The notes beneath the pieces were generated by a model that was not told the origin of the DNA, made no database searches, and saw only the letters and a list, made by a program, of their open reading frames with translations. Position numbers and translations under genes: made by a program. Shown in pieces: positions 1-8,064 of a stretch of 44,004 bases of DNA. Position 1 is the stretch's first letter. Each line of letters starts with the position of its first letter. Source of the DNA: Gammaproteobacteria bacterium (lineage in GTDB: Bacteria > Pseudomonadota > Gammaproteobacteria > SZUA-152); NCBI GenBank assembly GCA_011051685.1, contig DRKQ01000067.1:1-44004 (forward strand). Reading direction: 5' to 3'.

Positions 1-99
1 CAGACAAAGTGGTACTCTATTTGATATGCCGTATGACTGCCGTATCTGTAATCCATGCCCCTCTCCAGGCTTTTCGGCACAGTATCGCAGCTAAAGCTG

Positions 100-115
100 A
101 CCGGCTAAAGCCGGT
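100..115. repeat. Perfect short hairpin in the left intergenic region
   Basis: ACCGGC, loop TAAA, GCCGGT form a perfect stem-loop. Hairpins of this kind occur at ends of IS200/IS605-type elements, but no transposase is visible, so this may be only a remnant or an unrelated structure. The rest of bases 1-139 shows no coding region I can support. Confidence 0.4.
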
Positions 116-139
116 GGTTTAAACCTTTATATTGGAAAA

Positions 140-300
140 TCAAAAGGCAAGTTAACGGGACAGCAGTGTTATCGCACATATAAAATGTCAAATACGGTGG
201 GGGCGCCTTTCCAGGTGCGAATCGCGCCTGGAAAGGCGCTCCCAGTCAAGGGAAAAAACCCTGTAGCAATTATTTTGTTTCACTCATTGCCAAAAGACTT
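140..300 (+). repeat. Dispersed intergenic repeat, copy A
   Basis: The core at 198-244 is a long imperfect palindrome (GGCGCCTTTCCAGG facing CCTGGAAAGGCGC). The left flank carries GGGACAGCAGTGTTATCG, and the right flank carries TGTAGCAATTATTTTG. Both the core and the right flank recur near 10030-10123 in the opposite orientation, and the core recurs at the window's right end. It fills most of the gap before the gene at 324. No coding sequence is seen here. Confidence 0.7.
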
Positions 301-323
301 ATAAGGTTGAAGGAAGTAGAATA

Positions 324-1727
324 ATGAAAATCTCATTCCATGGCGCCGACCGGCAGGTCACTGGCTCCTGTCATCTGATCGAATGCAATGGTAAGCGACT
401 CCTCATCGACTGCGGTCTTTACCAGGGCAGCCATGAAATGGCGGAGGACAATGCACAAGACTTCGGCTTTGCGGCAGAAAGCATCGACTACCTGTTGTTG
501 ACCCACGCCCACCTGGATCACTGTGGAAGGATCCCACTGTTGAAGAAGCGAGGTTTTCGCGGCGAGATCATTACCACCTCGGCTTCGCGTGAACTGGCAA
601 GGCTAATCATGCTGGATGCCGCGCACCTGCAGGAGGAAGAGGCTGAGTACCAGACCCGCAAGAATGCCCGCGCCCATGGCCGACACCGCAGTCAGGTAGC
701 AGTGGAGCCGCTGTATACGGTGCTTGATGCCCTCAACAGCATGGAAGATTTTGGCAGGGTGGCTAAATACCATGAGGCCGTGGATATTGCCCCCGGCATT
801 CGTGCAACCTATTTCGATGCCGGGCATATTCTGGGATCGGCGAGCATCTTTCTCGAACTCGAAGAAAAGGGACAGAAACGGCGGGTGCTGTTTTCCGGCG
901 ATCTGGGCTATAGCGGCCGGGTTATTTTGCGCAATCCCGATACCCCGCCCAAAACCGATATCCTCATCATGGAGACCACCTACGGGGATCGCCGGCACAA
1001 GCAGTTACAGCCCTCCATCGAAGAGCTTTTCGCGGGCATTGAAGATACCTTTCATCGTGGCGGTAATGTGATCATTCCCACCTTCGCCCTGGAGCGGGCG
1101 CAGGAAATCCTCTATTTCCTGCGCGATGGCGTGGCGCAAAACCGTCTGCCGGCCAGTACCCAGGTATTTCTGGATTCTCCCATGGCCATCTCCGCCACCG
1201 AGATCTTCAAGCGTCACCCCGAATGCTATGACATGGAAACCGCAGAGCTTTTCCGTTCAGGCAAGGATCCATTTTCCCTCCCCGGCCTGCATTTCACCCG
1301 CGAGACCGCACAGTCCATGGCGCTGAACAATATCGAAGGTGGCGCGGTGATCATGGCGGGATCCGGCATGTGCACCGGCGGCCGGGTGCGCCATCACCTC
1401 AAGCACAACCTGTGGCGTGATGACTCCAGCGTCATCTTTGTCGGTTATGCCGCACGCGGTACCCTGGCGCGGCGCATTATCGATGGTGCAAAGACCGTGC
1501 GCATCTTCGGTGAAGAAATCCCGGTGCGTGCCCGTATCTTTACCATCGGTGGCTTTTCCGCCCATGCCGACTGCGAAGAGCTCATGGCCTGGTACCGACA
1601 GGCCGGTGCACCAGAGCGGACCTATCTCGTCCATGGTGAGGAAGAGACCATGCAGACCTTTGCCAAAGGACTCACCGGTACCGAGGTGATTATGCCCCGG
1701 CTTGACGAGGCGTTCTCTCTCCTCTGA
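324..1727 (+). CDS. Beta-CASP metallo-beta-lactamase-fold RNA nuclease-like protein
   Basis: This 467-residue protein belongs to the MBL/beta-CASP family, whose members process RNA in the cytoplasm. The zinc motif HAHLDH is at residues 61-66, followed by CGRIP. Further metal ligands lie in GHILGSAS (near 168) and FSGDLG (near 191). The beta-CASP part holds SGMCTGGRVRHHL, and GGFSAHAD lies near the C-terminus. The length fits the family (about 450-470). The ATG follows an AAGGAAG-like ribosome binding site. It stands alone, upstream of the metal operon, with a repeat on its left. The exact RNA substrate cannot be deduced. Confidence 0.9.
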   Translation: MKISFHGADRQVTGSCHLIECNGKRLLIDCGLYQGSHEMAEDNAQDFGFAAESIDYLLLTHAHLDHCGRIPLLKKRGFRGEIITTSASRELARLIMLDAAHLQEEEAEYQTRKNARAHGRHRSQVAVEPLYTVLDALNSMEDFGRVAKYHEAVDIAPGIRATYFDAGHILGSASIFLELEEKGQKRRVLFSGDLGYSGRVILRNPDTPPKTDILIMETTYGDRRHKQLQPSIEELFAGIEDTFHRGGNVIIPTFALERAQEILYFLRDGVAQNRLPASTQVFLDSPMAISATEIFKRHPECYDMETAELFRSGKDPFSLPGLHFTRETAQSMALNNIEGGAVIMAGSGMCTGGRVRHHLKHNLWRDDSSVIFVGYAARGTLARRIIDGAKTVRIFGEEIPVRARIFTIGGFSAHADCEELMAWYRQAGAPERTYLVHGEEETMQTFAKGLTGTEVIMPRLDEAFSLL

Positions 1728-1803
1728 GGGGGACCACGGCCTGACATAGACGCCTGCCGGCAAGTTCTTCGCGCCCGCCTTCAGTTTTTTTTCTCCCCGC
1801 CTC

Positions 1804-1834
1804 TTGACCTGGAGTTTACTCCAGGCTGTAGGCT
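1804..1834 (+). promoter_or_regulatory. MerR-type promoter/operator 1
   Basis: The -35 is TTGACC (1804-1809) and the -10-like hexamer is TAGGCT (1829-1834), with a 19-base spacer. That overlong spacer is characteristic of MerR-family activated promoters. The spacer holds the dyad CTGGAGT-TT-ACTCCAG (1809-1824). From memory this core matches the ZntR operator of E. coli zntA. It lies 150 bases upstream of the operon that ends with a MerR gene at 8057. Confidence 0.7.
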
Positions 1835-1906
1835 GTTTCTATGAAACGTGTTTTTGCCGTCTTTTTGCCCAAAAGGCGAAAAAATGCAAAAAACTGTGAA
1901 AAAGAC

Positions 1907-1938
1907 TTGAACCTGGAGTGTACTCCAGTGAGTCAATA
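1907..1938 (+). promoter_or_regulatory. MerR-type promoter/operator 2
   Basis: A second dyad CTGGAGT-GT-ACTCCAG (1913-1928) follows TTGAAC (1907-1912), with a weak -10 candidate TCAATA (1933-1938) at 20 bases spacing, or GTCAAT at 19. The dyad arms are identical to those of operator 1, and the two centres are 104 bases apart. It lies just upstream of the ATG at 1983. Which of the two drives transcription is not clear. Confidence 0.6.
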
Positions 1939-1982
1939 CCCACAGCAACAAATCGACGAGCTACAAAATCAGGAGAGAACAG

Positions 1983-2807
1983 ATGAAATTATTGTCTTGG
2001 CCCACTCTGGCAGCCAGCGCACTACTCGCAACGACCAGCGGCAACGTCCTGGCCCATGACCCCGTCTTCGGCATTGGTCCCCACGTCTTATTCAAGGATG
2101 GTATTGAGACAGCGATAGAAGTTGCCCAGGAAAAGGCCGGCGAGGAGAAAGAATCCGAGCTGGCCCTGGAAATTGTTTATGGCATCACCGGCGATTGGGC
2201 GGCTGGTATTGATGTGCCCTATGCCAGAAAAGATGATGGTATGGATACCTCTCGCGGTCTGACCGATTTGCAGGTATTCACTAAGTACCGTTTTTGGCGT
2301 GAAGATTCCCTGGGTCTGCAGGAATCTGCGGCAGTGATGCTGGCTATCAATGGACAAAACGGAGACGAAAATGCCACACCAAAGCTGGGCAATGGAGCCA
2401 CCGATGCCATCCTAGGTCTGACATACGGCTACGAGAGTATCAAATGGTATCGCTGGGCCAGTGCCCGCTATATTTTGCCCGGCAAAAACGATGCCGGTTT
2501 CCAGAAAGGTAATAAATGGCTAGTGGACTTTGTGGCTGGTTGGCGTCCAAAAACACCCGAATATACCAAACCAGACACCGTATGGTTGCTGGAACTTAAT
2601 GGCGAGATTGCCGACAGGGCGGAACTTAACGGTATGTCACTGGCCAACAGCGGAGGCACCGAATGGTTCGTTGCACCCGGCATCTTCTGGACCACTCGTA
2701 ACTTCGCCATCAAGGCCGGTGTGCAACTGCCCATTGCCAGCGAATTGAATGGCACCCAGGACAAGTCTGACTATCGCGCCAAGATGTCCTTTGAGTGGCA
2801 TCTCTGA
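1983..2807 (+). CDS. Outer-membrane channel-like protein (transporter family)
   Basis: This 274-residue protein has a signal peptide ending at about residue 24 (NVLA/HDP). The rest alternates short aromatic/polar strands typical of a beta-barrel and ends in FEWHL. It resembles the 'MetA-pathway of phenol degradation' transporter-like outer membrane family, which is common beside metal-resistance genes. Motifs such as YGITGDWAAGIDVPY and a GLTDLQVFTKYRF strand fit that family. AGGAG precedes the ATG. It is the first gene of the operon behind the two MerR dyads and is a distant relative of the protein at 3196. The substrate is unknown; passage of metal or metal-ligand complexes is an inference. 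Confidence 0.65.
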   Translation: MKLLSWPTLAASALLATTSGNVLAHDPVFGIGPHVLFKDGIETAIEVAQEKAGEEKESELALEIVYGITGDWAAGIDVPYARKDDGMDTSRGLTDLQVFTKYRFWREDSLGLQESAAVMLAINGQNGDENATPKLGNGATDAILGLTYGYESIKWYRWASARYILPGKNDAGFQKGNKWLVDFVAGWRPKTPEYTKPDTVWLLELNGEIADRAELNGMSLANSGGTEWFVAPGIFWTTRNFAIKAGVQLPIASELNGTQDKSDYRAKMSFEWHL

Positions 2808-2853
2808 TTCAAGATTATCCCATTAATTCTTTTTAACAACAGGAGAACCCCAC

Positions 2854-3192
2854 ATGAAAATTACGAACCTCAAAAATATCCTCTTTAAAAGTACACGTCT
2901 GATACTGGCCAGCACACTCACTAGTGCCGCCCTGGTCTGGAGCAGCGCCAGTTTTGCCGGAGGCACTGAATACGACCTGCGTGTGGATGGCCTCGCCTGT
3001 CCCTTCTGTGCCTATGGTATCGAAAAGAAATTCACCAAAACCAAGGGGGTTGAGAGTGTCGAAGTCGATCTCAAGAACGGCCTGGTGATCGTTAAAACCG
3101 ATGAAAGCAAAACGTTTAAGGAAGAAGAACTGAAAACCATCGTACATGATGCCGGCTTCACCATGAAGAGCATGACCGAGAAGGCGCGCTAA
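2854..3192 (+). CDS. Secreted heavy-metal-associated (HMA) domain protein
   Basis: This 112-residue protein has a signal peptide to about residue 35 (ASFA/GG) and a single HMA ferredoxin-like fold. The metal-binding loop is LACPFCAYGIEK with Cys49 and Cys52. The CPFC variant replaces the usual MxCxxC but keeps both thiols. Strand and helix order follows MerP/CopZ, so a periplasmic soft-metal carrier analogous to MerP is likely. A good AGGAG site precedes the ATG. It lies between two channel-like genes and upstream of a MerT-like gene, which matches the MerP-MerT pairing of mercury operons. Confidence 0.8.
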   Translation: MKITNLKNILFKSTRLILASTLTSAALVWSSASFAGGTEYDLRVDGLACPFCAYGIEKKFTKTKGVESVEVDLKNGLVIVKTDESKTFKEEELKTIVHDAGFTMKSMTEKAR

Positions 3193-3195
3193 ATC

Positions 3196-4104
3196 ATGGC
3201 CAGGCGAACTGTAAATTGCTGCTTGGTTGGACTCAGTCCGCTGCTGTTCTTCGCGATAGGCAGTGCTGTGGCAGCACCCATCACTTTCAACACCGCTCTA
3301 CCGGTAGCCAAGGAAGAATTTCTTTTTCGTCAGCAATTCATCAACATGCAATCCGGTGACGATCCAAGTGGTGCACAGCGTGATCGTTCAGAGAATATGA
3401 GCGCCACCACGCTGGCCTATGGCATCAATAACCGCCTGGCCCTATTCGGTGTCTTGCCCTATCGGGACATCGATCTGTCAATGGACATGGGCTCCGGCAA
3501 AGTCAGTCGCAGCAACTCTGGGCTTGGTGATATCAGTGTATTTGCGCGTTACATCTTTCAGCAAAACAACCAGGCAGGACGTACGCTGCGCCTGGCTGCA
3601 TTCGCCGGCCTTAAGGCACCTACCGGTGAAGACGAGGCCAGCGATAGTATCGGCACACTTCCACCCCCGTTGCAACTCGGCAGCGGATCGTGGGATGCGT
3701 TCGGCGGCCTGGTGGTGACGCGGCAAACCCTAGACTACCAGCTTGATGCCCAATTGAGTTACCGCATCAACAATGAAGCCAATCATTTTGAAGCCGGCAA
3801 TGTACTGCGCCTGGATGCCTCATTGCAAAAGCGCATCTGGCCGCGAGAACTGGGTAGCGGTGTCCCGGGATTCGTTTATGCCGTGTTGGAATTGAATGCC
3901 ACCAGTCAGGAAAAAAACGCCCTCAATGGGACAAACGATAACAACTCCGGAGGTACACGCATTCTACTGGCGCCCGGCCTGCAATATGTGACGCGACGCT
4001 GGATCGCCGAGACTGCCGTACAATTTCCCGTGAGTCAAAACCTTAATGGTACAGCGCTGGAGCTGGACACCATTGCTCGCGCCGGGATCCGTTTTAATTT
4101 TTAG
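3196..4104 (+). CDS. Second outer-membrane channel-like protein
   Basis: This 302-residue protein has a signal peptide (about residues 1-27, ending SAVAA) and a predicted beta-barrel that ends in FNF, a terminal aromatic typical of outer membrane proteins. It has the same general pattern as the protein at 1983: a LAYGINNRLALFGVLPY strand, a GLGDISVFARY strand and a late APGLQYVTRRW strand. The ATG is only 3 bases after the HMA gene, so the two are probably translated together. Substrate unknown. Confidence 0.65.
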   Translation: MARRTVNCCLVGLSPLLFFAIGSAVAAPITFNTALPVAKEEFLFRQQFINMQSGDDPSGAQRDRSENMSATTLAYGINNRLALFGVLPYRDIDLSMDMGSGKVSRSNSGLGDISVFARYIFQQNNQAGRTLRLAAFAGLKAPTGEDEASDSIGTLPPPLQLGSGSWDAFGGLVVTRQTLDYQLDAQLSYRINNEANHFEAGNVLRLDASLQKRIWPRELGSGVPGFVYAVLELNATSQEKNALNGTNDNNSGGTRILLAPGLQYVTRRWIAETAVQFPVSQNLNGTALELDTIARAGIRFNF

Positions 4105-4136
4105 GTGTGCTTGCGAAGAGTGTACGAAGGTTTGTG

Positions 4137-4559
4137 ATGAACGATACAACACTGCAAAATACCTTTAACAAGATAACGGGTGACAAGCAAATCGGCATCA
4201 CCTGGCTAAGTCTGTTTGCTTCCAGCGGTACGCTCATCTGCTGTGCACTGCCTATCACCCTGGTGACCTTAGGTATGGGTGCCACTGTGGCTGCACTCAC
4301 CAGCAGTTTTCCGTTCTTGATTACCCTGAGTATGCACAAAATCTGGATATTCTCCGGCTCCGGCGCCATGTTGGCCTTGTCTGGCTGGCTCATGTACCGC
4401 CCCGGCCTCAGTTGCCCCACCGACCCCGAGTTGGGTCGCCTGTGTAACCGAGCGCAGGTTTGGAACCGACGCGTGTACTGGAGTTCAGTGGTCGTTTGGG
4501 GTATTGGCTTTTTTGCCGCCTATCTCGCCTTGCCGCTACGTATCTGGCTGGATGTGTGA
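4137..4559 (+). CDS. MerT-like inner-membrane metal transporter
   Basis: From the ATG at 4137 (AAGG 7 bases upstream, better than the in-frame GTG at 4107) this is 140 residues with three to four membrane segments. The first segment carries adjacent cysteines, LICCALPITLV (Cys35-Cys36), as in MerT. A second cysteine pair (Cys93, Cys103) sits in a polar loop, where MerT also has one. In MerT these pairs hand Hg(II) from MerP to the cytosol. No mercuric reductase is in the window, so the metal here may differ. It overlaps the next gene (ATGA). Confidence 0.75.
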   Translation: MNDTTLQNTFNKITGDKQIGITWLSLFASSGTLICCALPITLVTLGMGATVAALTSSFPFLITLSMHKIWIFSGSGAMLALSGWLMYRPGLSCPTDPELGRLCNRAQVWNRRVYWSSVVVWGIGFFAAYLALPLRIWLDV

Positions 4560-4843
4560 TGGCGATCAAGGTCGAAGTTTTTTCCTCCCCCGGTTGCAGC
4601 AAGTGCAGCCATGCCAAGTCCGTGTTGCAAAAACTGGCCGAAGAGATCGGCGGTGACGCCATTCAATGGCGTGAGGTGAATATCCTCGATGAACTGGATT
4701 ATGCCGTGGCATTGGGTGTGTTATCCACCCCGGCCATCGCAATCGATGGTGAGTTGGTGTTTGGCAGCTTGCCAACGGCAATCAAGTTGCGCACCGAACT
4801 GGAAAGACGGCTGTCACCCATGAGCGGATCATTACGAACATGA
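4559..4843 (+). CDS. Small thioredoxin-fold protein, CSKC
   Basis: This 94-residue, signal-less protein has active-site motif PGCSKC (Cys13, Cys16) after a beta strand and a probable cis-proline in STPAIAIDG. It is the minimal thioredoxin/glutaredoxin-like fold (thioredoxin family, TM0996/MTH895 type) and probably a cytoplasmic thiol-disulfide carrier. Its ATG overlaps the MerT-like stop, and its 3' end overlaps the CcdA-like gene. It is a clear paralogue of the protein at 7780. Inference: it delivers electrons to the CcdA-like protein or to metal-thiol adducts. Confidence 0.75.
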   Translation: MAIKVEVFSSPGCSKCSHAKSVLQKLAEEIGGDAIQWREVNILDELDYAVALGVLSTPAIAIDGELVFGSLPTAIKLRTELERRLSPMSGSLRT

Positions 4844-6153
4844 GTGCCTTATTATTGCTTGGCATGGCGACGCTATTGGGCACCTTGGCCTTTTTTGAGC
4901 CATGCACCATTGCCACGCATACCCTGTTCTCGGCACGCGCCCACCAGCAGCCAAAGACACAATGCTGCCAAAGCCTGCTCACCGTGTGGCTTGCGCGGTG
5001 TGTGTTAATCTGTGTCCTGCTGATAACCGCTGTCCTGCTTACCGAAGCGCCTACGTGGGGGAAATATACTCCCAGTATCATCCTGAGTATTCTGGCCACT
5101 GTTTACATCATTTCACGTTTTATCTATTTGCCCATCCCCCACCTTCACTTCTACCGCTTATTTCCAGGCTTTGATCGATTCCCTCAAGCTGTTCTTCTGG
5201 GGTTGACCTTACCAGCCTGCACCATTCCTCTGGTTATCGTTATTTCCGGTATCGCCATTAGTGTGGATTCTATCGTCTTGGCAGCAGTTTCAGGTCTGTT
5301 GTTCGCCACTCTGTTTACTTTACCCATGTTGTTTGCCTCGCTGCGCGGTATCCATGCCGATGGTGCCGACCTGTTACAACGCACAGCCAAGCTCAGCCCC
5401 TTTATTACCGCCATTCTTTTATACGGCCTTGCCTTGGCGCTAATGCCACCGATGATCGACGTTGACCCTGGCAATCTCAAAAACCTGCTTAGTGAAGCAA
5501 GTTTACTAGGCATTGGCGTGGGCTTTCTTGCCGGACTTGTATTTAGTTTCAATCCTGTATCCTTTGCCTCCATACCAGTAGTGTTGGCCTATGTAACACT
5601 TTCCAATAGTACGCAGCACGAGGAAAAACGCGCCCTCCAGCTGGCTAGTGCATTTGTGGCCGGCATGTTGATCACCCATACACTACTGGGTGGTATTGCC
5701 GCGCTAAGTGGCGATTGGGTGCAAAAGATCATGGGGCATGAATGGGACCTGTTCCTCGGGCCTGTTTTGATACTGCTTGGTCTGATGTGGCCCGGTTGGT
5801 TAAAAATACGCATACCCTGGCTGGCCATGCGTGGAAAAAAGGTCTCCGGTCCTTGGGGCGCATTTCTTCTTGGCATCCCTTTCTCGGTAGCCGTGTGCCC
5901 CTTTTGTACACCGGCCTTACTGGTCACACTCACTGCCAGCGCCGCCATCGGATCGGTTGCCTTCGGCGCCGGGATTTTACTGGCCTTTGCTATTGGACGC
6001 AGCATCCCCATTCTCATTGGCGCCTGGAGCATGGGTTGGTTGGAGTCGTTACGAATGCTTTCTCACCACCAAACGACCGTGGAGATAATCGCCGGACTTT
6101 CCTTGATTATGACGGGACTGTACTTGCTTGGTGAATACTCTTTCGTTCATTAA
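4840..6153 (+). CDS. Tandem CcdA-like (DsbD-type) membrane redox transporter
   Basis: This 437-residue polytopic protein looks like two fused CcdA units of about six membrane helices each. CcdA passes reducing equivalents across the inner membrane through one Cys in helix 1 and one in helix 4. Unit 1 (about 1-215) has both: FFEPC (Cys22) and LPAC (Cys127). Unit 2 (about 216-437) has FNPVSF where the first Cys should be (Val240) but keeps a double CPFC (Cys353, Cys356). The pair-loss suggests the second unit has changed role. It overlaps the upstream thioredoxin-fold gene by 4 bases. Confidence 0.7.
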   Translation: MSALLLLGMATLLGTLAFFEPCTIATHTLFSARAHQQPKTQCCQSLLTVWLARCVLICVLLITAVLLTEAPTWGKYTPSIILSILATVYIISRFIYLPIPHLHFYRLFPGFDRFPQAVLLGLTLPACTIPLVIVISGIAISVDSIVLAAVSGLLFATLFTLPMLFASLRGIHADGADLLQRTAKLSPFITAILLYGLALALMPPMIDVDPGNLKNLLSEASLLGIGVGFLAGLVFSFNPVSFASIPVVLAYVTLSNSTQHEEKRALQLASAFVAGMLITHTLLGGIAALSGDWVQKIMGHEWDLFLGPVLILLGLMWPGWLKIRIPWLAMRGKKVSGPWGAFLLGIPFSVAVCPFCTPALLVTLTASAAIGSVAFGAGILLAFAIGRSIPILIGAWSMGWLESLRMLSHHQTTVEIIAGLSLIMTGLYLLGEYSFVH

Positions 6154-6268
6154 AGTGGAGCTATTGTGAAAATAAACCATGAAAATAAAACATGCAGTTA
6201 TCAACTGTAGCAGTTTATTAAGAGACATAAATCAGAGCAAGTACACATAGCAAGACAAGGAATTGGAA

Positions 6269-6613
6269 ATGAAAAATAAATGGGTAATATGGACAATAAC
6301 CGGACTGGAAGTATTATTTGCACTGTGCGCAGGCAGTGTACTGGTCTACCGTGTTCTCGGTATTGCATTTGATTTTGGCTTATTTTCATACCGGGTGGCC
6401 AACATTGTTATTTCTCTCGTGTTGATTGTTTACATTATCAATGGCCTGTTTAAACGCTCTAAAAATATCCTAATCTGGGTTAGTGCCTTCTCCGCCTTTC
6501 ACCTTATTGAAGGTGTGATTATTGGCTTTTGGTTTAAGGTGGTTATTCACGCACTGATTTTGATTGTTGTTGGTATTTACTATCTACAGCATAAAAACAT
6601 AGAACTTAAATGA
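6269..6613 (+). CDS. Small four-helix membrane protein, unknown
   Basis: From the ATG at 6269 (AAGGA 7 bases upstream; an upstream TTG is less likely) this is 114 residues with about four hydrophobic helices, short charged loops and an ending rich in Lys and Glu. I do not recognise the family. No cysteines lie in a metal pair, and there is one Cys in the first helix. It lies 115 bases after the CcdA-like gene and is more AT-rich than its neighbours. A repeat copy separates it from the NHL gene, so operon continuity here is uncertain. Confidence 0.55.
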   Translation: MKNKWVIWTITGLEVLFALCAGSVLVYRVLGIAFDFGLFSYRVANIVISLVLIVYIINGLFKRSKNILIWVSAFSAFHLIEGVIIGFWFKVVIHALILIVVGIYYLQHKNIELK

Positions 6614-6634
6614 TCATTAACACGGAGCACTATT

Positions 6635-6770
6635 AGTCAGAATCCTGACACTGGTTTAACAGACACCGGTGAGAATTTGCCGCCTTGGAAGGGCGCTCCT
6701 ACACAGAGGAAATAAGCCTGTAGCCTTAATTCTGAGACGTTTAATAAGTATTCCTCTACCACGTTGTAAA
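6635..6770 (+). repeat. Dispersed intergenic repeat, divergent copy D
   Basis: TGGTTTAACAGACACCGG at about 6652 recurs nearly unchanged near 43877. CTTGGAAGGGCGCTCCTACA resembles half of the palindromic core. TGAGACGTTTAATAAGTAT (about 6732) recurs near 10215. It lies between the small membrane protein and the NHL gene. Confidence 0.6.
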
Positions 6771-6811
6771 AAACTAATTTGTAACTATTTTGTCAATTAT
6801 GAGATAAGAAA

Positions 6812-7780
6812 ATGAAATTATTGAAACGTATATTACTGACCCTCGTTACTATTATTGGCCTGTTACTGGTCACTGTTTATGCCGTGTGGATGCCCTCACC
6901 ACAGGAATCCGCCTACACTCTTGTTAAGACTTGGGGAAGCAAGGGAAATGCCCCCGGCCAGTTCAATGAACCTACGGGTATCGCTATTGCCGGCAATGAA
7001 CTCTTTGTCAGCGATGCGCGCAATACCCGCGTTCAAGTATTCGATCTTGATGGGAATTTCAAACACCTCTTTGGTGAAAAGGGCGACGGTCCCGGCCAGT
7101 TTAGCCGCCCGATGAATCTAACTGTCGCCAATGGCGAACTCTATGTCGCAGATTATTTTAATGATCGCATCCAGGTTTACGGGATCGATGGCACATTTAA
7201 ACGCAATATAGGCAAGTCTGGTTCGGAAGGTGGCGAGTTCAGTGCGCCGGGAGGTGTCGCTGTGGCGCCCAATGGCGATGTGTATGTTGCCGATTTTTAT
7301 AACCAGCGTGTCCAGCAATTACACGCCGACGGAAGTTTCGTGCGCCAGTGGGGAAAAACCCGGCAGGTGGGTGTGCTGGATGGCAAGCTGAATTATCCCA
7401 CAGATGTGGCCCTAGCAAAGGACGGAATGCTGTACATTGCAGACGGCTATAATGACCGGGTGTTGGCTATTGGCCCCGATGGTGAGCTGAAGCATAAATG
7501 GGGTGGGCCTTTTGCCATGAACATCTTCGGCCCCTTCAATGGCTGGTTCGCCACCGTCACCGGCATTAGTGTTGGCCCAAGCGGGAACGTCTTTGTTGCC
7601 GACTTCTACAACGACCGGGTACAGAAATTTACCCGGGATGGCCGCTTTCTCAATGCCTTTGGGATCAAGAGCACCGGCCCAACGCACACGGCAATTTCGG
7701 TCGTGGAAGCTGACGACGGCAGTGTTTTCGTGGCAGACTACGCCAATCACCAGATACAGAAGTGGCGCCCCGGACAATAA
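6812..7780 (+). CDS. Membrane-anchored NHL-repeat beta-propeller
   Basis: This 322-residue protein starts with a single hydrophobic segment (about residues 7-27) that could be a signal anchor. Five or six NHL repeats follow, marked by recurring G-x-GQF, VADxxNxRVQxF and PTGIA-type motifs; a six-bladed propeller outside the membrane is expected. NHL propellers often bind ligands or act as scaffolds. The stop overlaps the start of the next gene (TAATG), so it is translationally coupled to the CNKC thioredoxin-fold protein. Its role in metal or thiol chemistry is not known. Confidence 0.8.
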   Translation: MKLLKRILLTLVTIIGLLLVTVYAVWMPSPQESAYTLVKTWGSKGNAPGQFNEPTGIAIAGNELFVSDARNTRVQVFDLDGNFKHLFGEKGDGPGQFSRPMNLTVANGELYVADYFNDRIQVYGIDGTFKRNIGKSGSEGGEFSAPGGVAVAPNGDVYVADFYNQRVQQLHADGSFVRQWGKTRQVGVLDGKLNYPTDVALAKDGMLYIADGYNDRVLAIGPDGELKHKWGGPFAMNIFGPFNGWFATVTGISVGPSGNVFVADFYNDRVQKFTRDGRFLNAFGIKSTGPTHTAISVVEADDGSVFVADYANHQIQKWRPGQ

Positions 7781-8064
7781 TGCCCCAGAACCGACTGAGC
7801 ATCGAAATCTTCTCCGCACCCGGTTGCAATAAGTGCCGCAGGGCCTACCGTCTGGCGCAAGATGTCCTGCAAGAACTAGATAATCATGACATTGCCCTGC
7901 GCCTGGTGAATATTGTCGAGGAACTGGAATATGCGGTGGATCTGGGGATTCGCGCCACGCCCGGTATTGTTTTCAACGGTACGCTGGTGTTTACCGCCAT
8001 GCCCACGGAAGAGGCCCTGCGCAAGGCCATACTGACGCATTTAACGGGGGGCGAGCATGAGTGA
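7780..8064 (+). CDS. Second small thioredoxin-fold protein, CNKC
   Basis: This 94-residue protein is paralogous to the one at 4559, with PGCNKC (Cys16, Cys19), an EELEYAVDLGI helix and ATPGIVFNG containing the likely cis-proline. The chosen ATG overlaps the NHL stop, and its own end overlaps the MerR gene by 8 bases. It has no signal peptide and is probably a cytoplasmic thiol-disulfide carrier. Two copies in one operon suggest either two partner steps, matching the two CcdA units, or two substrates. Confidence 0.75.
   Translation: MPQNRLSIEIFSAPGCNKCRRAYRLAQDVLQELDNHDIALRLVNIVEELEYAVDLGIRATPGIVFNGTLVFTAMPTEEALRKAILTHLTGGEHE

Noticed and set aside
1841-2059. 72-residue frame starting within the promoter region
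   Set aside because: It overlaps operator 2 and the start of the gene at 1983, is Lys/Gln-rich and has no ribosome site.
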